Source: JALORV01 sp963754065 | GTDB taxonomy: Bacteria > Pseudomonadota > Gammaproteobacteria > Burkholderiales > Burkholderiaceae_F | Reading direction: 5' to 3' | NCBI GenBank assembly: GCA_963754065.1 | Contig: CAVWFH010000008.1 | Span: 1-64,000, forward strand | DNA: 64,000 bases | Part shown: positions 1 through 7,966 of the stretch, piece by piece | Layout: each line of letters opens with the position of its first letter | Numbering within the stretch: the stretch's first letter is position 1 | Translations under genes and position numbers: made by a program | Notes under the pieces: model-generated | Database searches by the model: none | Told to the model about the DNA's origin: nothing | What the model saw: only the letters and a program-made list of their open reading frames with translations

Positions 1-2088
1 TCAGCGCTGCCTGGCGCTCGGCGCAGAAGTTCCACAGCCGGCGCAGGAAGCGGTACGTGCCTTCCGCGCCGGAATTGCTCCACGCGGCGCTCTGGTCGGG
101 CGGGCCAGCGAACATCACGAAGGCGCGCGCGGTGTCGGCACCGAACTTCGCGATGATGTCGCGCGGCTCGACGACGTTGTTCTTGCTTTTCGACATCTTC
201 TCGACGCCGCCGAAGATGACCGGCTGACCGTCCTCACGCGCCGTCACTTTCTGCGGCCGGCCCTTGTCGTCGAACTCAACGTCGATTTCGGCCGGGTAGA
301 ACCAGCGCTTCTTGCCCGCCGCGTCCTCGCGGTAGTAGCAGTCGTGCGTCAGCATGCCCTGCGTGAAGAGTCGCTTGAACGGCTCGTCGAACTTCACCAG
401 CCCCATGTCGCGCATCACCTTGGTCCAGAAGCGCGCGTACAGCAGGTGCAGCACCGCATGCTCGATGCCGCCGATGTACTGGTCCATCGGCATCCAGTAG
501 TCGTTGCGGGCGTCGACCATCGTCGGGGCGTCCGGCGAGCAGTAGCGCATGTAGTACCAGGCCGAGTCGACGAAGGTGTCCATCGTGTCGGTCTCGCGCA
601 GCGCTGGCTTGCCGCACTTGGGGCAGGTGCACTTGAGGAACGGTTCGTACTTTGCGAGCGGGCTGCCGCTGCCGTCCGGGACGAGGTTTTCGGGCAGCAC
701 GACCGGCAGGTCCTTCTCCGGTACCGGCACCGACCCGCAGGCTTCGCAGTGGATGATCGGAATCGGCGTGCCCCAGTAGCGCTGGCGCGAAATGCCCCAG
801 TCGCGCAGGCGGTACTGCACCTGCTTGTCGCCGAGTCCCTTCGCGTTCAGGTCGGCTGCGATCGCGTCGGTCGCCGCCGCGTAGTCGAGGCCGTCGTACT
901 TGCCCGAGTTGACGCAGACGCCGCGCGACTTCTCGGCGTACCACTCCTGCCAGCCGTCGAGCGAAAACGATTCGTCCGGCACCGCGATGACCTGCTCGAT
1001 CGGCAGGCCGTACTTCTGCGCAAACGCGAAGTCGCGCTCGTCGTGCGCCGGCACGCCCATCACCGCGCCTTCGCCGTAGCCCATCAGCACGTAGTTGCCG
1101 ATCCATACCGGCACGGCGGCGCCGGTCAGCGGGTGCGTCACCGCGAAGCCGGTGGCGATGCCCTTCTTCTCCATCGTCGCCAGGTCAGCCTCGGCGAAGC
1201 TGCCGCGCCGGCACTCGTCGATGAACGCCGCGATGTCGGGGCGCCCCTGCGCGAGCCGTGCAGCGAGCGGATGTTCGGCGGCGATCGCCATGAACGTGAC
1301 GCCCATGATCGTGTCGGCACGCGTGGTGAAGACGCGCAGCAGCTTCTTCTCGCCGTCGAGCTCGTACGGGAAGCCGAAGTTGACGCCGACGCTCTTGCCG
1401 ATCCAGTTCTCCTGCATCGCCTTGACCTGCGGCGGCCAGTCGAGCCCCTCGAGGTCGGCGAGCAGTTCCTCGGCGTACTGCGTGATGCCGAGGTAGTAGC
1501 CGGGGATCTCGCGCTTCTCGACGATGGCCTCGGAACGCCAGCCGCGGCCGTCGACGACCTGCTCGTTGGCGAGCACGGTCTGGTCGACCGGGTCCCAGTT
1601 GACGACCTGGGTCTTGCGGTAGGCGATGCCCTTCTCGAGCATCTTCAGGAACATCCACTGGTTCCACCGGTAGTACTCCGGGCGTGCAGGTTGCGACTTC
1701 GCGCGACCAGTCGAAGGCGAGCCCGAGCGGCTGCATCTGCGCCTTCATCTCGGCGATGTTGCCGTAGGTCCACTTCGGCCGGCGCGACCTTCTTGTCGAT
1801 CGCGGCGTTCTCGGCCGGCAGTCCGAACGCGTCCCAGCCCATCGGCGTCATCACGTTGTACCCGCGCATCCGCAGGATGCGGTACATGACGTCATTGAGC
1901 GTGTAGTTGCGCACGTGCCCCATGTGCAGCTTGCCGCTGGGGTAGGGCAGCATCGAGCAGACGTAGAACTTGGGCTTCGGCTGCCCGTTCGCGTCCCTGA
2001 CGTGTTCGACCGCGCGGTAGGCCTTCGTGCGCTCCCAGTGCGACTGCGCTGCGCCTTCCACCGCCTGCGGGTCGTACTTCGGTTCCAT
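1..2088 (-). CDS. leuS: leucine--tRNA ligase, 3' end outside window, two frame breaks
   Basis: Class I aminoacyl-tRNA synthetase that charges tRNA-Leu in the cytoplasm. The N-terminus begins MEPKYDPQAVE and carries the HIGH-type signature in KLHMGH. The KMSKS loop is read near the left edge (about 200-220), so only the C-terminal tRNA-binding part is missing. The start at 2088 is preferred over an upstream in-frame ATG at 2112, because a TATAAT box lies at 2120-2125. The frame breaks twice, by one extra base near 1776 and one near 1678. Removing them gives continuous LeuS sequence (APAKWTYGNIAEMKAQ, then TPEYYRWNQWMF). LeuS is essential, so sequence error is more likely than real decay. It is divergent from uvrD. 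Confidence 0.93.
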
Positions 2089-2119
2089 CGCTGTTCTAAG
2101 TATTTGATTCAAGAGGGCG

Positions 2120-2127
2120 ATTATAGG
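2120..2127. promoter_or_regulatory. overlapping -10 boxes of the divergent leuS/uvrD promoters
   Basis: The 59-base gap between the leuS and uvrD starts contains ATTATAGG. Read on the minus strand this is a perfect TATAAT (2125-2120) that would start leuS mRNA near 2113. Read on the plus strand it gives TATAGG for uvrD. Neither has a good -35 hexamer at 16-18 bases, so this rests on the -10 match and position alone. Confidence 0.35.
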
Positions 2128-2147
2128 GGCCGCTAAACTCGCGGCCG

Positions 2148-4388
2148 ATGATGAATCTGCTGCAGAACCTCAACGAGCCGCAGCTCGCCGCGGTCACCCT
2201 CCCGAACCAGTCCGCCCTGATCCTCGCCGGAGCCGGCAGCGGCAAGACGCGCGTGCTGACGACGCGCATCGCCTGGCTGATCCAGACCGGCCAGGTCTCG
2301 CCGCAGGGCGTGCTCGCGGTGACTTTCACCAACAAGGCGGCCAAGGAGATGCTGACGCGGCTGGCCGCAATGCTGCCGATCAACGTGCGCGGCATGTGGA
2401 TCGGCACGTTTCACGGCCTGTGCAACCGGATGCTGCGCGCGCATCACCGCGATGCCGGGCTGCCGTCGACGTTCCAGATCCTCGATTCGGCCGACCAGCT
2501 GGGATCGATCAAGCGATTGCTGAAGGCCAACAACATCGATGACGAGCGCTACCCGCCGCGCAATCTGCAGCTGTTCATCAACAGCTCCAAGGAAGCGGGG
2601 CTGCGTGCCAAGGATGTCGAGGTCAATGATGACTACAACCGCAAGTTCGTCGAGCTCTACTCGATGTACGACGCGCAGTGCAACCGCGAAGGGGTCTGCG
2701 ATTTCGCGGAACTGCTGCTGCGGTGCTATGAGTTGCTCGACCGCAACGAGATCCTGCGGCAGCACTACCAGGGCCGCTTTCGCCACATCCTGGTCGACGA
2801 GTTCCAGGACACGAACAAGCTGCAGTACGCGTGGCTGAAGCAGCTTGCCGGAGGTCCGGGAGGCGCCTCCCACCCCGGCGAAGGCAGCTCGATCTTCGCG
2901 GTCGGCGATGACGATCAGTCGATCTACGCATTCCGCGGAGCCAACGTCGGCAACATGGCCGACTTCGAGCGCGAGTTCCGGGTGCGCAACCTCATCAAGC
3001 TCGAGCAGAACTACCGCTCGGTCGGCCACATCCTGAACGCAGCCAATGCGCTGATAGCGAACAATGCGCGCCGGCTCGGCAAGGAACTGTGGACCGAGGC
3101 CGGCGAGGGTGAGCCGGTCCGGATCTACGAGGCGCAGACCGATGGCTACGAGGCGGCCTGGCTGGTCGACGAAGTCAAGGGCCTCATCGCCGAAGGACAC
3201 ACGCGCTCCGAGATCGCGGTCCTGTATCGATCGAACGCGCAGTCCCGCGTCATCGAGCACGCGCTTTTCAATTCAGCCATTCCGTACCGCGTCTACGGCG
3301 GTCTGCGCTTCTTCGAGCGAGCCGAGATCAAGCACGCGCTCGCTTACCTGCGGCTGATCGAGAACCCGAGCGATGACACGGCGTTTCTGCGTGTGGTCAA
3401 TTTCCCGCCCCGGGGCATCGGTGCGCGGTCGCTGGAACAGCTGGCCGACGCTGCCCGGCCCGGCAACCTGAGTCTTTATGCGGCGGTCAGCGGCATGACT
3501 GGCAAGGCAGGTACCAACCTCGCGGCCTTCGTGAAGCTGATCGAGACGCTGCGCTTCGAGACCGCGCAGCTGCCGCTGTCGGAGATCGTCGATGCCGTGA
3601 TCCAGCGCAGTGGCCTTATTCCGCATTATCAGAACGAACGGGAAGGCCAGGAGCGCATCGAGAACCTGAATGAACTGGTGAACGCGGCATCGGCGTTCGT
3701 GGCCGAGGAAGGCTATGTGCAGGACGCTCCCGCCACACAAGCCAATGAGGCCGACAGTGCGTCGCAACTGCCGTCGCCGCTCGCGGCGTTCCTGTCGCAT
3801 GCCTCGCTCGAGGCCGGCGACAACCAGGCCGAGGCCGGCCAGGATGCGTTGCAGCTGATGACAGTCCACGCGGCCAAGGGACTCGAGTTCCACGCCGTCT
3901 TCATCACCGGGCTCGAGGAAGGGCTGTTTCCGCACGAAAACAGCCTCAACGAACTGGATGGCCTCGAGGAGGAGCGGCGCCTGATGTATGTCGCGATCAC
4001 GCGCGCGCGCCGCAGGCTCTACATCAGCCTTGCGCAAAGCCGCCTGCTGCACGGCCAGACGCGCTACGGCATCCGATCACGCTTCCTCGAGGAACTTCCG
4101 GAAGCCGCGGTGAAGTGGCTCACCCCGCGCGTCGCGGTTGCCGCCGGCGGACGGTTCGGACAGTGGCACGACAGCGGAGTGCGCCCGGCGTCGCCGGTTG
4201 TACCGCCGCCGCGGACAGCGTCATCGCACGGGGTGCGTGTCGGCCAGGCCGTGCGTCATGCCCGGTTCGGCGAGGGCGTCATCGTCAATCTGGAGGGCAG
4301 CGGAGACGACGCGCGCGCGCAGGTCAATTTCGGTCCGCAGGGTGTGAAGTGGCTGGCGCTTGCCGTGGCCAAGCTCACGCCGGCATAA
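2148..4388 (+). CDS. uvrD: DNA helicase II (UvrD)
   Basis: Superfamily 1A 3'-5' DNA helicase for nucleotide excision and mismatch repair. The 746 residues are close to E. coli UvrD (720). Visible motifs in order: Q-motif LNEPQL (residues 8-13), Walker A AGAGSGKT (27-34), motif Ia VTFTNKAAKEM, Walker B VDEFQDTN, motif III DDDQSIYAFRGA, motif V MTVHAAKGLEF and motif VI YVAITRAR. The C-terminus ends in the Tudor-like tail of UvrD/PcrA (VRHARFGEGVIV...). A second ATG lies one codon inside the chosen start. The gene is convergent with the membrane protein gene after the inverted-repeat element at 4402-4753. Confidence 0.95.
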   Translation: MMNLLQNLNEPQLAAVTLPNQSALILAGAGSGKTRVLTTRIAWLIQTGQVSPQGVLAVTFTNKAAKEMLTRLAAMLPINVRGMWIGTFHGLCNRMLRAHHRDAGLPSTFQILDSADQLGSIKRLLKANNIDDERYPPRNLQLFINSSKEAGLRAKDVEVNDDYNRKFVELYSMYDAQCNREGVCDFAELLLRCYELLDRNEILRQHYQGRFRHILVDEFQDTNKLQYAWLKQLAGGPGGASHPGEGSSIFAVGDDDQSIYAFRGANVGNMADFEREFRVRNLIKLEQNYRSVGHILNAANALIANNARRLGKELWTEAGEGEPVRIYEAQTDGYEAAWLVDEVKGLIAEGHTRSEIAVLYRSNAQSRVIEHALFNSAIPYRVYGGLRFFERAEIKHALAYLRLIENPSDDTAFLRVVNFPPRGIGARSLEQLADAARPGNLSLYAAVSGMTGKAGTNLAAFVKLIETLRFETAQLPLSEIVDAVIQRSGLIPHYQNEREGQERIENLNELVNAASAFVAEEGYVQDAPATQANEADSASQLPSPLAAFLSHASLEAGDNQAEAGQDALQLMTVHAAKGLEFHAVFITGLEEGLFPHENSLNELDGLEEERRLMYVAITRARRRLYISLAQSRLLHGQTRYGIRSRFLEELPEAAVKWLTPRVAVAAGGRFGQWHDSGVRPASPVVPPPRTASSHGVRVGQAVRHARFGEGVIVNLEGSGDDARAQVNFGPQGVKWLALAVAKLTPA

Positions 4389-4401
4389 GCGGGCGTCGCT
4401 C

Positions 4402-4753
4402 GTGTACGCGATCGGCTACGCCGATCGCACGTGCACTCGCTCCGGTTACGCGCACTTCTTGCGCGCTCAACACTAGTTAGCCGGCTGCGCTCCGGAGCGG
4501 CCGCGCGCTCCGCCGAGTCACAACTGCTCGACACTCTCCCTGGCCCTCTCGCCAGGCGAGAGGGAATGGTGCTCCTCCGGTGCAATCGTGCGCTGCCAAG
4601 TGCGTCCCGGGGTGGCGTGCGTGGGCTTGTACTTCGGCGGAGCGCGCGGCCGCTCCGGAGCGCAGCCGACTGATCAGTGTTGAGCGGTTCGCGCGGAGCG
4701 CGGACCGTGCCGCCGAGGGTGCACGTGCGACGCGCGCAGCGCGTCGCGTACAC
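4402..4753. repeat. long imperfect inverted-repeat element between convergent genes
   Basis: This fills the 373-base gap between uvrD and the convergent membrane protein gene. Inner arms of about 53 bases (4464-4516 and 4634-4686) are near-perfect reverse complements around CTGCGCTCCGGAGCGGCCGC. Outer arms (4402-4436 and 4719-4753) share GTGTACGCG and CGCACGTGCAC. The centre holds a second hairpin, CCCTCTCGCC-A-GGCGAGAGGG (about 4542-4562), of the kind seen in dispersed REP-type repeats. It looks like a compound palindromic repeat or a small non-coding mobile element, and could also stop transcription from both sides. No transposase is present. Confidence 0.75.
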
Positions 4754-4761
4754 CCGAGACG

Positions 4762-5547
4762 CTACACGGGTGGGGCTGTCAGCACCGACGGTGGCTCGAG
4801 CACCGCGCGGTAGATCGGGTACTGGGTCGAGTAGGCCACGCTCGTCAGCAGCAGGGCAATTGGCGCGAGCAGCATCGATCCCAGTTGCGGCGAGACGCCG
4901 AAAAGACTCATCAGCAGCGATGCAACCCAGGATACGGCGATGATCAGCGCGGCGAGTGCCACCGTCAGCACAAGGAACGGCCAGCGATTGCGCCAGCACG
5001 CAAACAGCGAGAAGAAGAGCGCCTTTCCGACCGTGTAACGGTGCCAGGCCACGAGCTGCGGCGCGAACCAGGTCAGCATCAGGATCGGCGTGTACACGAG
5101 CGTGGCCACGCCGATGGCGTCCCAGGGAACATTCCCCGCGATCGAGGTCGGGTCCACCTGGCCCTCGACGACCTGCCAGTTGGCGAGCTCGTCGCGGGCG
5201 AAAAACGTCGTCACTGCGACGAGCAGTACGACCAGCCCGGCATGGACCACGCCCAGGCGCAGCAGCGCGTTGCGCTGCGCCCCCTTGAAGCCGTCGATAA
5301 GCAGCGCTGGCAGCGGCATGATGTTGCGTTGAGCGTCGCGCCCGGCGGCCGTGATGCCGAGCGTGCCGAACGGCACCAGCACGGCGGCCAGCGGCAGGCC
5401 GATGACCGGGACGCTGGCGATCAGCATCAGCGCCATCGAATACATGATGACGAGCGCGGTGAACGCGAACGCCTGGCGCCGGTACAGGGCCAATCCTTCG
5501 CGAAACCAGGCCCATCCGGCAGCCGCCGGCAGCGTTCTGACTTGCAT
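4762..5547 (-). CDS. BPSS1780-type integral membrane protein
   Basis: A 261-residue protein with about six strongly hydrophobic segments. It begins MQVRTLPAAAGWAWFREG, and contains PILMLTWFAPQLV and WRNRWPFL, features I recognise from the BPSS1780 family of Burkholderia and relatives. The family's molecular role is not known. It lies 24 bases downstream of thrB on the same strand and probably shares its transcript. The arrangement uvrD / this gene / thrB / polA is typical of betaproteobacteria. Confidence 0.8.
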   Translation of the reverse strand: MQVRTLPAAAGWAWFREGLALYRRQAFAFTALVIMYSMALMLIASVPVIGLPLAAVLVPFGTLGITAAGRDAQRNIMPLPALLIDGFKGAQRNALLRLGVVHAGLVVLLVAVTTFFARDELANWQVVEGQVDPTSIAGNVPWDAIGVATLVYTPILMLTWFAPQLVAWHRYTVGKALFFSLFACWRNRWPFLVLTVALAALIIAVSWVASLLMSLFGVSPQLGSMLLAPIALLLTSVAYSTQYPIYRAVLEPPSVLTAPPV

Positions 5548-5571
5548 GGCCCGGATTCTATCGGCGCGCCG

Positions 5572-6553
5572 TCACGCGGCGGCCGCAACCCACGGCAACG
5601 TGGCATCAGCGATGCGGTGCGCCAGGATGCGTTCGAAGTGGGCTGGGTCGTGCGGCGTCAGGACTTCGGCCGGACGCGGGAGGTAAAAATCGTACAGCCG
5701 CGAGATCCAGAAGCGCAGGGCCGCCGCACGCAGGACAGTGCGCCAGCACTCGTGCTCCTCTTCGGTCAGCGGTCGCGCGGCGTGATAGGCGTCGATCATC
5801 GCCTGCGCGCGCGCCGGGTCGAACGCCCCGGTCGCCAGGTCGATGCACCAGTCGTTCATCGTGACTGCGAGGTCGAAAAGCCAGATCGAGCAGCCGGCAA
5901 AGTAGAAGTCGATCAGTCCGCCGATGGCTATCGCCCGCCGGCGTCGACACGATCAGTACGTTGTCGCGAAACAGGTCCGCGTGGATCGGGCCGGCGGGCA
6001 ACCGCTCGAAGCGGGCGCTGCGGAAGAACGAATCCTGGTAGATGAGTTCGTCGGCCAGTCGATGGAACACATCGTCGGGAATGTGCGGCTCGAGCCTGGG
6101 CACCGAGTCCTTCCACCATCCGATGCCGCGCAGATGCGGCTGGAACAGCGGAAAATCCGCGCCGGCCCGGTGCATGCGCGCGAGCACGTCGCCCACCAGT
6201 GCACAGTGCCGCGGCGTCGGCTGAACGACGGCCTTACCCTCGAGCCGGGTCACGATGGCAGCCGGCTTGCCCTTGATCTCCGAGAGCAGTGCGCCACTGC
6301 GATTTTCCTGCGGCGCCGGGACCGGGAGTCCGCGGCGGGCGAGATGCTGCATCAGTTCGAGGTAGAACGGCAGCTGCTTGAACGTGAGCCGCTCGAAGAT
6401 CGTCAGCACGTAGCGCGCCTGCGTCGTCGTGAGGAAGAAGTTGGTGTTCTCGATACCCGAGGCGATGCCCTGCAGCTCGGTCAGTTCGCCGATGGAAAAC
6501 TGCGTCAGGAAGCTCGCGGCTTCGGCGCGAGTAAGCGCGGTGAAAACGGCCAT
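5572..6553 (-). CDS. thrB: homoserine kinase, ThrB of the aminoglycoside-phosphotransferase type (one frame break)
   Basis: Phosphorylates homoserine with ATP in threonine biosynthesis. This is the choline/aminoglycoside kinase-like ThrB of pseudomonads and betaproteobacteria, not the GHMP-kinase form. The N-terminus MAVFTALTRAEAASFL, the GIENTNFF loop, the catalytic IHADLFRDN (HxDxxxxN) and IDFYFAG / NDWCID are visible. One extra base near 5922-5928 separates the catalytic half from the C-terminal half, and removing it gives ...SHIGGLIDFYFAGCS.... The rejoined length of about 327 residues fits the family. It lies between the DUF2782 gene and the BPSS1780-type gene. Confidence 0.88.
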
Positions 6554-6570
6554 CGGGTCGGGCCGGTGGA

Positions 6571-7038
6571 CTAGCGCGAAGTGGAAGAAGGGGGAGGGGG
6601 CAGCGCTGCGGCCGGGCGTTCCGCCTGCCGGCCGAATTCAAAGGTGAAGAACTTCGGCACGGACAGACCGGATGTCGTGTCGGTCGCCGTGGTTGGCTGG
6701 CGGCCCTCGCGGTTGGTCATGATGTAGGTGCGGCCGGTCATGGCGGGGGTCACCCGGATTTCGGTGATGCGATTGGAGGTCCTGATCTGCTCGATCACGT
6801 TCGCGGGCTCGTCGATGATCGTGGTGCTGGCGTCGTCCGCGTTGGGAAGCAGTTCGTTCCGGGTGGGCGTCGTCGGGCGGTTCCCGGACGAGCCGCTTTC
6901 AAGCGCCTGCTGCTCGGCGGGGGGCAGCTCGATGCGGGTCCGCGGGGCTGCAGGGCTTGCTCGCCGGCGTGCCGTACTCGGGGCGGCCTGAGCCGGTCGT
7001 GCACCGGCGGCGCAACGGCACGTCTGCGCGAGCGCCAC
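6571..7038 (-). CDS. DUF2782-like exported protein
   Basis: A 155-residue protein whose C-terminal half (VIEQIRTSNRITEIRVTPAM...TYIMTN...VPKFFTFEFGRQ) resembles DUF2782 proteins, which sit next to polA/thrB in betaproteobacteria. No function is known. The start is unsettled. The GTG at 7038 begins inside what looks like the end of a signal peptide, since the upstream in-frame codons read RLLLPAVALAQ. No ATG occurs before the TAG upstream, so the true start may lie beyond another one-base error. The low-complexity Pro/Ala/Arg N-terminus supports an exported protein. It ends 17 bases before the thrB start. Confidence 0.6.
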   Translation of the reverse strand: MALAQTCRCAAGARPAQAAPSTARRRASPAAPRTRIELPPAEQQALESGSSGNRPTTPTRNELLPNADDASTTIIDEPANVIEQIRTSNRITEIRVTPAMTGRTYIMTNREGRQPTTATDTTSGLSVPKFFTFEFGRQAERPAAALPPPPSSTSR

Positions 7039-7213
7039 GGCAGGCAGTAAGAGCCGATCGTCAGCGCGATTCTATGTGCGCCACGCGAGGGCCGCGCGGG
7101 TCAGTGGCCAGCGCCTCAGTCGCGTAGTTGCCGGTATCGGTCGGTCGCATCGAAGGAATTCTAACCGGGCCGGCGCCACGCGCCGGTCCATTCACGTCAA
7201 TCATTGCGCGCGC

Positions 7214-7951
7214 TCACAGGTAGAGCAGCTGTTCGCGCTCGGTCGCGCTTTGCTCGAAACCACGCGCATCGTAGAAGTCGAAGAGCGCGCTGACGACGGC
7301 ATCGCTGTCGTCGACCACGCGCATCATGTCGAGGTCCGACTCGCTGATCATGCCTTCGACTGCCAGTGTGCTGCGCATCCACTGCAGCAAGCCGTCCCAG
7401 AATGCGGAACCCACCAGCACTACCGGCATCCGTTTGCCCTTGCCGGTCTGCATCAGCGTCAGGGCTTCGCTCAGTTCGTCGAGCGTGCCGAACCCGCCCG
7501 GCATCACGACATAGGCGGCCGCATACTTGACGAAGGCGACCTTGCGCGCGAAAAAATGGCGGAAGCGCAGCGAGATGTCCTGGTACGGATTACCCGACTG
7601 CTCGAATGGAAGTTCGATGTTCAGTCCGACCGACGGCGACGCGCCTTCGAAGGCGCCCTTGTTGGCCGCTTCCATGATGCCCGGGCCGCCGCCGCTGATC
7701 ACGGCGAAGCCGGCGTCCGACAGCTTGCGCGCGATCTCGATCGTCAGGTCGTAGTTCGGGGTGCCCGGCAGGCTGCGCGCGCTGCCGAAGATCGAGACGG
7801 CAGGGCGGATCTCGGACAGCCGCTCGGTCGCCTCGACGAACTCTGAAATAATGCCCCACAGCTGCCATGACTCCCGTGCCTTCTGGCTGGTGGCGCGCTC
7901 GGGCATCGTGACTGCGCGCAGGCTGGGTATGTTCTTGCGGTGGTCGAGCAT
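7214..7951 (-). CDS. LOG family protein (TIGR00730 type)
   Basis: A lysine-decarboxylase-like Rossmann protein. Members of the LOG family release ribose 5-phosphate from cytokinin or adenosine monophosphates. Visible motifs are SIFGSARS, the nucleotide loop SGGGPGIMEAANKGAFEG and the family signature PGGFGTLDE. The 245 residues match the longer bacterial group. Start chosen at MLDHRKNIP (7951), 15 bases from the divergent polA start, since upstream codons look non-coding. The family assignment is firm, but the substrate cannot be told from sequence. Confidence 0.85.
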   Translation of the reverse strand: MLDHRKNIPSLRAVTMPERATSQKARESWQLWGIISEFVEATERLSEIRPAVSIFGSARSLPGTPNYDLTIEIARKLSDAGFAVISGGGPGIMEAANKGAFEGASPSVGLNIELPFEQSGNPYQDISLRFRHFFARKVAFVKYAAAYVVMPGGFGTLDELSEALTLMQTGKGKRMPVVLVGSAFWDGLLQWMRSTLAVEGMISESDLDMMRVVDDSDAVVSALFDFYDARGFEQSATEREQLLYL

Positions 7952-7966
7952 GGTCCTGCATCCTCT

